From contig ADNK01000917.1 in assembly GCA_000320545.1 (NCBI GenBank), forward strand, positions 1 through 28,699: DNA of 28,699 bases. Direction: 5' to 3'. The stretch comes from Bigelowiella natans CCMP2755 (Eukaryota; Cercozoa; Chlorarachniophyceae). Under the pieces are notes generated by a model. The model saw only the letters and a list, made by a program, of their open reading frames with translations. It made no database searches and was not told where the DNA came from. Positions 1 to 11,610 of the stretch are shown in pieces (the stretch's first letter is position 1; each line of letters opens with the position of its first letter). The position numbers and the translations under genes were made by a program.

Positions 1-118
1 AGCTGTAGTATCAACTAGTGGTGTACGAGGACTACACATTACTACTACTACTATTATTACTACTACTACTTCATCTATTACTGGCCACGTATTGTACGAC
101 TATACCAACACCACCAGC

Positions 119-149
<31 letters not shown>

Positions 150-246
150 TGGATACGTGCTAGGTGTGTCTGCTACTGCTACTACTGCTCGTCCTACTAC
201 TAGATTATCACCCCTTAAATATTATTATTGCCATTTTCACCTACAG
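1..246. other. TAC/ACT-rich repeat stretch, no exon recognised
   Basis: This stretch is mostly imperfect ACT/TAC trinucleotide repeat (about 36-80 and 109-205) with no credible splice-bounded exon. It is probably intron or upstream sequence of the phospholipase B-like gene. The short open frames in it are only translated repeat (Leu or Tyr runs). Confidence 0.6.
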
Positions 247-371
247 GCGGCTGTCTAGAGCACATTGCAATAGTAAGCAAGATTTCCGCAGCTTCAGAAC
301 GGTAAAGTGGTCTATCAAGCTCAGATGGCATCGTCACGTTGGGAGGAGACATTGGCTATGAACACTGACGA

Positions 372-407
<36 letters not shown>

Positions 408-602
408 GCACTTGCTTACAGGTCCTCTACTTTGTCCGCGTGATCGTCGCTAATGCTTTGAGTCACGACACGAAGTCCTGGGCTACCTACTACCAAAACT
501 ACAAGTCAGGCTCCTACAACAACCAGGTCCCTGTGATCATATAGCAATAATACGCATATAACAACCAGCAACTTTTAATAAATACTACATGCTCCCGCCA
601 TC

Positions 603-642
<40 letters not shown>

Positions 643-1408
643 GTGTGTGTGGTCAATAGTAGATTATCTGCACCTCTTCTGCTCAGCAGCAATGTTTGTC
701 TTCGTTGTTTCGCATGCTGTCGTGCACAAAATGACTCTTCGTGCGTATTATCATATTATCACCATGGCCCTTGATATGCAGTGGATGGTACTTGACCTGG
801 CCAAATTTTCGCCGGGGCAAAAACCTTTGCCAGCAGATTTATTTATGGTTCTCGAAGAGGTATATTCTAATATTTTCGTGCATGTTTCCTCTTTTTTGGT
901 TTTCATTTTAGGAGGGGGGGGCGGGGGGGCGAGATAACCATTGTCGTTGTCTAACCGTTAAGATCTGCGTTGTTTGTGTGTGTATGAGAGGTGGTAGTTT
1001 GTGCAGTACTGGCTGCATTAACGGTGGTGAATACGGCGTTGTTGATGATCAGGCACCTGGCCTGATATATGCAGAGGATATGACGTCACATCTGGAATAT
1101 CAACGGTAAACTCATGCGATTTCCATGAAACAACATCGTTTTATAATAACCATCGTCGTCGTCGTCATCATCAATCATCAATCATCAATGATCAAGCATC
1201 AATCATCACCAATCATTATCACCATACCGTATCGCTTTCTAGCTTGGTTTCAAATCACGTGTTGTGGGTAGGTACTGGCCGTCGTTCAACGTAGCTTTCT
1301 TTCCCAAGATAAGAGCTATAACTGGGGAACGAAGTAATGTAGATAATACCCTTCCAAAGAGGGAGACTTTACACGCGCGCGCGGTGCGTGTCTGTCTGTC
1401 TGTCTGTC

Positions 1409-1449
<41 letters not shown>

Positions 1450-1496
1450 TAGAGATTCTGTGAGTGGCGCGTCGTGCGTATTCGCCACCATCGTTC

Positions 1497-1533
<37 letters not shown>

Positions 1534-2545
1534 ATTTCGCTGGTTCATTTGTGTTTACAGCTAAATGGGACGAAGCCGTCCGCTATAGACTATTCAGGTA
1601 CTAGTAGTACTGGTAGTAGAAGTCGTAGTCGTAATAATGATGGATAACAGAACCCACTTCCAAGCTCTTCTTCGCCGAGACAGAATCGCGCATGTTTGTG
1701 ATGATAGCAATTTACTGTTTGCGTAGCTCGTTGGAGTCTTCGGTGTCCGATCTTTCCTCGATGAAAAAGGTACTCTTAAGGAGAATACGGGGTTGTAGTG
1801 AAAAGGCTCAAGTATTCATTTCATCGTCTTTCAATGTATATCTGTTGTTGTCATTTCTTACCGGATGCAATATGTGCAGGTGATGGGGTGGAACCTTTTC
1901 CAGAAATCTCCACTCTCTACCTCGGCGAATGATGCTATCATGGCCCGCGGGGATCTGGGTACATTGCCTCGAGAATATCATCATTTATATACATATACAC
2001 ACACATCACTTTTCATACAAATTCACGTGCGCGCGCGCGCGCGCACATGCATATGTACGTGCACACCCACACTGTTTTCCATATCCAATTCGTCCAACTA
2101 CAACACATCCAGAGTCTGCCCGTCCTCAATCCCTGTATTTTTATCGCAGTGGGAAGCGGCAGAGCAGGGGGGGGGATCGACAGCAAGGCAACGTCAATCA
2201 TGACCATCAAACGCGGAGGGGCTCTCACCACAGCCGCACGAGCAGGTGCATGCATTGTGAGGAATGGGATGGGGAACATGGGGTGGTTTGTCAAGGGAGA
2301 TGGGTAGGGATGATAGCGTGATGATGATGGAAAGACGATGGTTTCCCCTGTCGCAAGTGTGGAAACTTTACCAACGGGGTTTCACCCCCGCGACAGAGCG
2401 AAAGTGCCTACATCGTCGATGATATCATCATTACCCGAGAATTGCACGGGATCCGATCATCCTCTGCTCTGTTGTTCTTCTGAGACGGCTTCTTTTCTCA
2501 GAAGATGCAGAGCGCATTTGTGTGTGCAGCTTTTAATTGTGCGTG

Positions 2546-2579
<34 letters not shown>

Positions 2580-2704
2580 TTCTTCTCATTCTCACCATAG
2601 GCCCGACAAATGACGATCAGGTGAATGCCATAACACACTCATAGATATATCATCATTGTCAGCACACACACACATCGCATCACATACACTCCCAATAATG
2701 GACG

Positions 2705-2744
<40 letters not shown>

Positions 2745-2871
2745 GCATGATAGTAACATATAGCGGATAACGTAATCAGCCGCCATTTTGCTGGACGCCT
2801 AGGTTTGCAGGAACACCACACGCTGGTAGTTATTACGAGTATTCGATGATAATGATACTGACTGCAATTGA

Positions 2872-2912
<41 letters not shown>

Positions 2913-3398
2913 AACGATTTGGACGTTCTCATTGAATTTGAAGGGTTGACCTTGCTTGTTGGTTTGCCATGGAGCTGACTGCACAAAAATATTGATATCC
3001 ATAATCGGATATGCCGTCGTCGCGTATGTGCGTGTGCCTTTGCTCTATGAGCACACTACAGCAGCAGCAGCAGCAGCAGTTGATATTCACAAATCCTTTT
3101 CATATGCACCACAACCACCTTCTTTGTAGCACCCACCTCCTACCTCGTCGCTATCATCATCGTGTCCTCTTCCTCTTAATCATCGTCGCCTTCATCGTCA
3201 TTATCATCATTTTTTCCCCCCTTATTTTCTCCGTGACAGGTCATCCGCACTGCTACGACTTCTCCTGGCAGTCTTTCGAGCCGAAACTATCGTGGTTCGG
3301 CGGCCCCTCATCACCTACCGTCCCCCCCACCGGCAAAGACGATAAAGAGAAGGGTGATGCTACTGCTGTGAAACGTAAGCATTTGTTTGGTCTATAGC

Positions 3399-3436
<38 letters not shown>

Positions 3437-3660
3437 TGCGTGTATCATCGAGGTAATAAGCTGAAAAGGAGAGTGAATATACATCAGGAGAGTCGTCGGT
3501 GGGAGGTTCGTTTGTTTTCCCCAGCGTTACGTGCGGCCGGGATAATGCAGCGCAGCTCGACAGCAGCCTCAAAGATGTCCTGGAGCAGCGAAATCCTAAA
3601 AGTAAGCTGGAGATCATGCTAGTGATAGCGGATGGGAATGATGATGAAGAGGAGGAAAAA

Positions 3661-3697
<37 letters not shown>

Positions 3698-5164
3698 GGC
3701 CGTCGTTGTCGTCGTCATCGTCGTCGTGGTTGTCTTGCTCGAGAGTCCTTTGTTGTGAAACGTATGTTTTTGTGTAAATACCGCCCCATTATCCGGAACG
3801 ACTCCCGACTCCCTCGGGTGGTTGATGGCGCAGCGTCGGCAAGCGTCAGCACCGGATGTGGAGCAAGCGGTGTATAGAAATATAATATGTTAATATCAGA
3901 GAAAGAAGAAGAAAATATCTGCTTGCTTTGTTGTTGTTGTTGTTGTTGATGATGATGATGATGATGATGATGCCAAAGATTATGATTTATGAGGATCAGG
4001 GACCGATCTTGTACAATGTCGCTGTTTCGTTTCTCCTTCATCTCCTCTCAATCTTCGTCATCAGCTTCTTCTCTCTCTTATCCCCCCCCCCCCTTTCTTA
4101 TTTACCTCCTTTCCTCCAGTGGTCACATCGGAATTCCAAGTTTCTGGACTAACCCTCGACGACGCGACGGTTTCTTTCAGAATGGAGGAGGGGGGGGGGG
4201 ATGGGTTGGAGATTTCAGAAGAATGAATACGTGTGCAGGAAGTTGCTCTTGCCTCTTTTATGATCCCTTTATGTATATGGATATGATATTAGTCCTTTCT
4301 TTCTCCTTCGGTATCATCGTTTTGATGGCAGACGTTTGTCGCGAATGCGGAAAGCAACAATGTCACCGCGTTGGTGGGAATATCCTTCGAACAACGGTAA
4401 AAAGAATGCATGCTATGTGTGATGAGAAAGTGGGGGGGGGGGGGGGGATATCCTTCAGACGAAGGTAAAAAGAATGCATGGCACCGCAGCAGAATCAAAC
4501 AATGCGCGTCCTTTGTAAGCGTTTCAAAGGGTCATGATGTAAAGTACCCTGGGATAGTGATGGTGAATAAAGAACGGGTTAGGTGTTCTTTATCGTGATC
4601 CGACACACAGAGATGCAGTCGTCTTGTTCAAAATTAACTCGGTCTTTTCTTCGGGCCCCCTCCTCCTGTTTCCGCGGCTGCAGATATGGCAGTATCCGAG
4701 TCGGGGCTGTGCACATTATTCCAACGGAGAATGACGGGCTGCACAATACATCGGCAAAGGTACTAACACGAAAACTGGAAACCTGCATCATCAACGCAGC
4801 AGCGGAGAGATATAGCAATACAGCGATAAACATGTCGCACCCTCGTACAACGGCCAAGCTCATAATGCCTCTTCCTCGCGTGCTTATGAACTCTCCTTCT
4901 TCTTCTTCTTTTTCATCTTCCATGTATCTCCCGCGTCTTCTCCTAATTCGTGGGAAACAGAAGAGACTGGGTCGTGGGTTGGGGTCGCTGTTTAGCGTTG
5001 TCGTTGGGACAATCGCAGGGGTCTGCATCTTCCTCGCAATGCTGCGTCATATGGTCAAGGGAGAAAGTAATAACTCCAGCGCGAAGGTAGGAATTTGCCA
5101 CTGAATGCATTATTTGCATATTTCGTTTCATAATACATAATATTTGTGCGTGTGCGTGTGTGCG

Positions 5165-5210
<46 letters not shown>

Positions 5211-5583
5211 CATCTACATGTTTTCCCAGGGGAACGAAGTGCCACACGTTGAATTGCAAAACATGGAAGACGATGATTACGACGACAACGGTGAAGAGGG
5301 CCCTTCCATTGCTACTGCTGCACTTCAGGGGGGGGGCTTCACTCAAAGCCTCGCGTCTTCATCCACATTGGATTCGAACTTAAATTCGGGGATAAAAGCT
5401 GATATGATCACCACCGCTGTTGTTCTCCAATCTGCTGAAGAAGGGGAACAAGTTGGCTATCATCATCATCATCATCACCATCATCAAGTCGCCGCCGCGG
5501 TAGTAGTTGGAAGCGATAATGAGGATGATGATGATGATGATGTGCTGACGGTGGGGTTTAGGGAAGCCGGTGATGATGGCTAG
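247..5583 (+). CDS. Phospholipase B-like (PLBD/laminin-ancestor family) protein with C-terminal membrane tail; 5' partial, about 19 exons
   Basis: PLBD proteins are lysosomal or secreted Ntn-type hydrolases acting on acyl or amide bonds. Exons read by phase: 247-301 (tentative), 422-526, 782-859, 1053-1105, 1272-1338, 1561-1597, 1651-1693, 1727-1769, 1880-1958, 2150-2245, 2601-2620, 2780-2825, 3240-3374, 3551-3601, 3744-3761 (tentative), 4120-4169, 4332-4396, 4684-5086, 5230-5583. Every junction keeps frame. Family landmarks appear in order: FVRVIVANAL, SGSYNNQWMVLDLAKFSPG, VLEEAPGLIYAEDMTSHL, YWPSFNVAFFPKI, VMGWNLFQKSPLS..ARGDL, GIDSKAT, AGPTNDDQPPFCW and GHPHCYDFSWQSF. The N-terminal half with the nucleophile Cys lies outside the window. 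After the place where the family normally ends, the frame runs on through VKPQLDSSLKDVLEQRNPK, a beta-rich segment weakly like LEA2 domains, a transmembrane helix (SLFSVVVGTIAGVCIFLAML) and a tail with His8 and Asp runs. The PLBD core is secure. That the tail belongs to the same gene is inferred only from continuous phase. Confidence 0.9.
373..405. repeat. (CA)n microsatellite in PLBD intron
   Basis: About 16 CA units end 16 bases before the acceptor of the exon at 422. Confidence 0.95.
608..651. repeat. (TG)n microsatellite in PLBD intron
   Basis: About 22 TG units with one TGCG interruption, in the intron between the exons at 422-526 and 782-859. Confidence 0.95.
1390..1531. repeat. Compound (TGTC)n-(TG)n and (CT)n repeats in PLBD intron
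   Basis: TGTC units (about 1390-1414) run into TG units (to about 1448). After 50 unique bases a CT run follows (about 1499-1531). The acceptor of the next exon is at 1560. Confidence 0.95.
2546..2909. repeat. (TG)n, (AT)n and (GAT)n microsatellites around two short PLBD exons
   Basis: TG run at about 2546-2579, AT run at about 2707-2743 and GAT run at about 2872-2909. They flank the 20-nt exon 2601-2620 and the 46-nt exon 2780-2825. Confidence 0.9.
2826..3239 (+). other. Long PLBD intron
   Basis: This 414-base intron lies between GTAGTT at 2826 and the TGACAG acceptor. It holds the GAT run, a (CAG)n run at 3060-3079 and a pyrimidine-rich CATCAT/TTTCCCCCC tract leading to the acceptor. No further exon was found in it. 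Confidence 0.75.
3401..3973. repeat. (TG)n, (GAT)n, (GTT)n-(GAT)n microsatellites in PLBD introns
   Basis: TG run at 3401-3434, GAT run at 3661-3697, and GTT units changing to GAT units at 3928-3973. The intron 3762-4119 also carries a C-tract at about 4082-4093, just upstream of the acceptor at 4119. Confidence 0.9.
4380..4480. repeat. 33-bp direct duplication of an exon-end/splice-donor segment separated by a G-tract
   Basis: Copies at 4380-4412 and 4448-4480 match at 29 of 33 bases. The first holds the end of the exon 4332-4396 and its GTAAAA donor. The second, inside the intron, carries a second GTAAAA. Between them is a run of 16 G (4432-4447). Confidence 0.9.
5145..5214. repeat. (TG)n with TGCG interruptions in last PLBD intron
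   Basis: The TG-rich run fills half of intron 5087-5229. It ends about 15 bases before the TTTTCCCAG acceptor. Confidence 0.95.
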
Positions 5584-6488
5584 ATGTGTGTTGTTAATGA
5601 CACTGATTATGATGGTGATGGTGACGGGTGATGATGATGATAATGATGAGGGGAAATACTACTTAAGGTAGGCCAACAAGGCACATGTAAAGATATGTAA
5701 ATATTGATCGGAAGAAATTATATCATAAAGCCACCAATGCAAGCGTATTAGACTATGTGCAGGTATTGTTTCGCATCGTAACGCGTGCCATGATAGCTAG
5801 ATAGATGGCTGTGCGTTCGTTTCAGCTATAGATATCATTACACGAGTAGGCGCTAGCCTGTCGATGTGTGCGCCTGCACTCATGACATGCACGTCACTGT
5901 GCTTGTATAATTAGCTTATTAGTTGCGATGCGGATGCACTAGCTGCGCAGTTAGTCGTTCGTTCTAGCGTTGCTGTCAATCACATCAACGCCTAGCATCG
6001 GTAGCATATAGCCTAGCAGCGTGTAGCGTCGATGAGTAGCTGGTGTGGCGCACAGCTAGACACTGGAGACTGTGTCACTCACCGTTGTAACAGTGATCAC
6101 TGTTACAATATATCATATGTAGGCACATACCGCTGCATAGGATATGATTATATTTGTATGTCTATCATCTGCCCGTATTGTACGACAGCATCAGCTAATA
6201 CATGGACGACAGAGCAAATAGATGCTTTTAAATGCATGAAACACATAGTAGACGAGACAAATAGATATAACCTAAGCGCTGTATCCTCTGCTTTACATAG
6301 CTACATTAGGATGACTATTGAAAAGATCTAGAGATTAAATCACTTTATTACATAATAGACACAGTAAAATCCCATCGCATCTGCTAGCAAAGTATTGTGT
6401 CATAATAGTCTACTATTCTCATATGCGCATTGCAAGCGTTGCTAGGCTAGTAATTAATTAACTGAGCGGCACGTAACGCTTCCTGTTT
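5584..6488. other. Convergent intergenic spacer, TAGC-rich
   Basis: This region lies between the 3' ends of the PLBD (+) and VPS13 (-) genes. It begins with GATGAT-type repeat and then becomes rich in TAGC/GCTA/CTAG words (for example around 5795-5860 and 5985-6060). It holds a perfect 24-bp palindrome. A 99-codon Cys-rich open frame at 6032-6331 has no recognisable family and no splice context, so I do not call it a gene. Confidence 0.6.
6085..6108. repeat. Perfect 24-bp palindrome
   Basis: TTGTAACAGTGA is followed directly by its reverse complement TCACTGTTACAA, with no spacer. It lies in the spacer between two convergent genes. It could form a cruciform or RNA hairpin or be a dimeric protein site; nothing in the sequence decides. 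Confidence 0.95.
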
Positions 6489-9400
6489 TTATCTTCGTGG
6501 TGGTCTCACTCTCTCCGGAGCCTCACCTTTTCTTTTCATCTTCAGGACCTTGTTGGCAGTGTTCTCCAACGAACTCAATGTTCCGCTCGCACATGTGGCG
6601 ATTCCAGCTGTGGGCTTCGCAAAGACTCCAAGCAATCCCTTGCCGACACCTTTAAAGAACCCTTTCACACCTCCTTTTTTTGCACCTTTCAAAGGATCAG
6701 CCACCAATCCCTTCACCCCACCCAGGATTCCTCTGCCTACCACTTCGGCTCCAGACAGCAACCCCACCCCTATGTGCCCTTTCTTCGCCCTCTCATTGGC
6801 ATTATTGGTAGCACGAATGAAATCATCGTCCATGGAGAGCATCGCAAGCCCCTTGCCCAGCGTGCCCGTGACTTTACCAGCAGCTCCCACAGTGCTGACG
6901 ACAGTCTTCCCCAGAAGAGTTTTCGTGCCCCTGCGCACCCCTTTGGCGAATCCGATGAGACTAGGATCCTCCACGACGCCTTCGATTGGGTCCTTAAAAA
7001 ACGATTCCACCCCTTCTGCCATGCCGGTCAAAAGTCCAACAGGATTGCCGAAAAGATCTGCCCCGAAGATGATCCTCATGCATTGTCTTCTCATGTCATC
7101 TATGTACTTCTGCGAAACCTTATCAACAAGCGTGTTGGACGAAAGATTGACGTTATGCATCTTGACGTGGTCGAACATAATCTTGGAATCTGTGATGGAC
7201 GCCAGATTCATCAGCGCATAAACGCCCCTTCCCCTCGTCGAGGAGTTACACTGGAAGGACAACGACAGGAGAATACTATGAAGCTCTAGAAAGGCTATGA
7301 CGATGCTACTCTCGTCAGCACTAGGAATAATGTGAACATCACAAAACCGTACATACGATTTCGGGATAAGACCACACTGCTTTTCCATATCATCATCTCG
7401 AAGCGTGAGGACAATGGTTCGACTTAGCAGTCTAAATTCTTCATAAACACTCCCAAGGCGTTTCAAAAAATCAAATTCTAGCCTCACGTCACATGCCTGC
7501 AAGAGTACACTTACATAAGAAAACACCATGCTGTTCCATCTAAGCCTGCGGTGCAAACAGCCAGCCTGTGGGTTCACGACTTCCTCTAGTGAATCATCGC
7601 CCTCCGGGTCGAAATGGTGCATTCTACGGCCTAGCGGCCTGTTGTGCGATGTGGGAATCGTATATTTCGAGACTCCGAAGTCCATCTTCGAACGATTGAG
7701 CGAGACCTGGAGAATGTGCTTGGAGGAAGTTTTTGAGCGGTGGACAATCACTGGGTACAAGGCATCTAAGCGCTGGTTGTCAATCTGCACGCGCGCGACG
7801 TCAATTTTTAGGGTCTCCTGCTCAATGCTATCCGTGTGGACGGCACAAATGCCATGCACGGAGAGATGCAGCAGCTCCATCTCTTCTCCCATCGCGACAT
7901 TTTCAGTCAGCAGTACTCCGACCCTGGGAAGGTGCAGCGATATCTTTTTACCCCAGTGAGTGTTTGGAACGTCTCGCACCTCTTGCACAAGTTGGACATC
8001 AAGATTCGACTGACCATCTGCACCTCTCAACAGCGAATGCCACTTCGTCACTCGGACGTCCCCGCCCATTCTCAGGTTAACCGATGCGGACGCAATGATG
8101 TGTGAATTCCAACCGCAGCCATGTGACCATGGGACACGTAGTCGGGCCTGGATCGTCATGCGCTTGCGCTCATCGTAGAGAAATGCTTTGGGAATTCTGA
8201 ACGAGAAGTCGACATCCTCAACATTAATCTTACCATCCCTGCAGAGATCGAAGCACACACTTTGCATAGTGGCTTCAATCACCACGACACAGACTAAGCG
8301 GTTTAATGCCTCTGGCCCTAAAAGATCATAGTCATTCAGCAGTGCGCCGCGTACTCCTCTGACCTTACAGAAGACAGAGACAGTTGACATTGAGATGTAT
8401 GAGTTCCCGGCAGTAGCTGCTAGCTTGGACTCCATACCAAGGTCTTCTAGCCTCTTCTTCTCGCAAATAGCGAGATCGTAGAACCGTCTCGATGTCATTA
8501 GCTTGGGACGAAATAGGTGAAACAATCTAGCACGCTGTTGATGCATGCGCTCGACCGTGGAGTACTTGTCTAGTATTGAGGAATGGGTGGCGCCTTGAGC
8601 AGATTCCTCGTGGCCAAGCTTGGACTTAATTTTTCTCATTTGTTCTCGTAGCACAACTATGGACGTCTTAAGGTGGTGTAGTTGCCTCTCCAGAACCCTC
8701 ATTTCGCGAATCTGCAGCGGAGCCACTCCGAAAGGGCTGATGGGCTGTACGTCCGGAGCGTCCTCAGATATGCAAATCACCTTCACCGGGCCCATGATGT
8801 TCACGAAGACATGGACGTCATAGGGCTTTAATCCGCTCCACTTGGGCTGCAGCCTTAGTGTCATCCTTCTCATCTCAGTGCCACTTGTAAGCGTCAGCAA
8901 CAGAAAATGTTCGGCGGTGGAGTCAGAGTTTGCATCGTCGAGGCGAATCACGATCTTCGGTTCCTTGGGATGCGTGAAGACATCCGTTAGCGCGAATTGG
9001 ACGTTACGGAGCGGGGGCACGCACATGCATCGCGCGTCCATCTTCGGGACGTGCTGCTGGACAAAGAACGACTCACGCATGCAGCGGTTCTCCACCCTAT
9101 AAGGAAGGGTAATGGGGATCTCGCTGCCGGATGTACCAACAATGGAGATGAATACAAAGATTCTCGGCGTACGGCAGCGCACCTCGATTTTTGCGAAGGT
9201 TGTGAGTTTTGATTTTTTGTCGTAGAGCTCCAGTATGAACTCCGTGGGTTTGTCGATTCGGAAGAAACCCGACCATCTACAGACCTTCCTCTCCGACTCC
9301 AGCGACGAAAGCTCCCCATCTCTTTCGATGCAACGAAATCGCAGCGCCCTCTCATTCTCTATACTGGGCCAGTGAAATGCGCAAGAGAACTCCGCAGGGA

Positions 9401-11574
9401 TCTGGAATGCGTCGGTTTTGAGGTCTGTTCCGTGCTGCATTAACTGGATGTCGGAGTGTGCGTTATTCACGATTGTCACGGCAGGGAATAACGACACGAT
9501 GTTCGTCATTCCCCAGGTTTCATCACCCTTAGTCACAGAGTGTCCGATGCTATAACAGGGCACAAACTTAGACCCTACAGATTTTCTCTCCGCGGGGATT
9601 GTGATTACCCCCTGCTCTCCCTCCACGTCCGCTGATATTGCTTGGTCGCTCCACATGGAAGCTACGGCTTCTCCGCCCTCGATATTGCTTCTGAACGATA
9701 GATTAAGGATCTGTAGAATGACTAAATTGTAGAATTTTGCGGCAGCGTGGTCCCAGAACTCGATCTCCTCTCTTGAGCCGTTTTTGTTGATGAATTCGAT
9801 CCTGCTCGAGCCTGACTTTGTCGAGCTTTGGTGTTGTGTGTGCAATATATCCGCCAGCCTGATGCGTTTCTTCATCGAGGCACTTGAGAACACCAAGACG
9901 CTTGACTCAGTGAGGATGATGGAAATCTTCGTCTTGCGACTCCCGCCCCTCCCCGCCGTCCTAACTCGGAAATAGTAAATTGGATCTTCCTTTGCTCCCA
10001 GGGAGTTGTCCTTTAGACATGACAGCATGAAACCCAATGCATTCTTGGCGGCCTTGTTCCATCGCAGCACTGACGATGGGCATGTACCGATCGATAAAGA
10101 GTGCTGCTTTCGGTTCACGGAGGGCTGCGCTCGGATGTATATGCGGCGCCTCTGTTTCTTCGAGTGAGGTCGTTGAAACGAGAACATCTCGGCAGACGCA
10201 ATCCGCGCTCCGCTCTCAATATCTATCTTTTCAGCATTTGATACGTGCTTGAAGGTGTTCATATTCTTCCCCCTTCGTGGGAGAAGTTTCGATTTGTTTT
10301 CAGAAAGAATGAGGTTGAGGCCTGTTGTATCGAAGATCCAGAGGTCTACCGAAAAGGTGACGAAAATGGTGCTATTAATCATATCAACCGTAGCAGTGAC
10401 TTTCAGCTCCTTCCCCAATGGATCCACCAGCACGATGTGTCTCTGCTCGCTGATCTCAGTGTTCTCACTACAGGGTCTGAGCGCACCAAACTCCAGCTGA
10501 TGGGAAAATCTCTCACCCACCGACGGCATACGGATTCTAATGGCGAACGCCTCCTCCGTGGAGAGGCAGGTCACGTTCGCGCTGGCTCCTGGGTGCAACG
10601 ATATCTCTCGCAGCCCGACGTTCTTGCGGAGGCATCGGACATCAACGAGATCAGGCAGACTATTCTTGATGCACATCGCCGGAAACAACTTCACTTCATC
10701 CATCCTTTCATCGCTATTCTCCACATACTGTACAATCGTAAACCACGGGATCTTGCCTTCAGAATGGACAATCACATTTGTTTTTTGCGGTTTCGGACAC
10801 ACCGACATTCTTGACCATCTATACTCACCCCCCGCAGGTCTAAAGTACATCTCGACACCCTGCATGCGGGATCCGAGACCAGATCCTATGAGTGTCGGAA
10901 GATGCACTGAAGTCTTGGCTGGAACTGTCTTCCAAACTCCACAGTCATCGTCGTCTTGACCCGACGAAATCGGCATGCCTTGCGACAGCAGCCGAATCTC
11001 TACAGCACAAGACATGGCATTAGTGACTAGCCATTTGGAGTGGAACCTCATGCTTTTCTTTCCCTTCAAAACCTCCACTGAACACCGTAAGCCAAGGTCA
11101 ACGCCATCCAGTTTTAGTACTGAGGTCGATACTTTGTCAAGATCAACAGAGAAGACAGCAGGCAATAGCTTTGCATCATCACTGGTGCTGGGAAGATAAC
11201 GGACTCTGCTGCCGCCGCCGCCGCCACTCTTTATGTCTAGCGGCAAGTTATCGACTCTCATGACGACCTGGAACCTCTCCCAATCTCCGCGATTCTTCCC
11301 ATCGCACCTGACGATGCCGTTGGGCGTGATTTGCAAAGTATTTCTAGAGGAGCGAGACAAGAAGAAGAAGAAGCCGTCTCGCTCTTCGATCAACCAGTGT
11401 GACAAGGGGACGAATTTTCCTCTTTCGGTTTTCGGCTGGAATGTGCAGGCACCATTTTGAAGGCAGTATAGGTACGTATTGTCCTTGAGGGACTTAATCA
11501 TGTAGAATCCTACTACATCTGCTGCCCTTTCAATTTTTATAGCTTCCCATTCATCCTGAAAGTTGTAAGATATG

Positions 11575-11610
<36 letters not shown>

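Noticed and set aside
1239-1535. Arg/Glu- and His/Thr-rich minus-strand open frames
   Set aside because: Translations of the CT and TG microsatellites only.
2338-2613. Open frame MVSPVASVETLPTGFHPRDR as an extra PLBD exon
   Set aside because: The flanking exons 2150-2245 and 2601-2620 join directly in phase and in the family's expected order; adding this piece breaks the frame.
4583-5028. 149-codon minus-strand open frame
   Set aside because: It is antisense to the PLBD-tail exon 4684-5086, which has matching splice phases and a credible membrane helix.
6032-6331. 99-codon Cys-rich open frame in the PLBD-VPS13 spacer
   Set aside because: No recognisable domain and no splice sites. It contains the 24-bp palindrome and TAGC-type words typical of this spacer, and chance open frames of this size are expected here.
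6550-7221. 223-codon plus-strand open frame
   Set aside because: It is the antisense of the conserved C-terminal VPS13 exon; the Pro/Ala-rich translation is a mirror of Gly/Lys-rich coding sequence.
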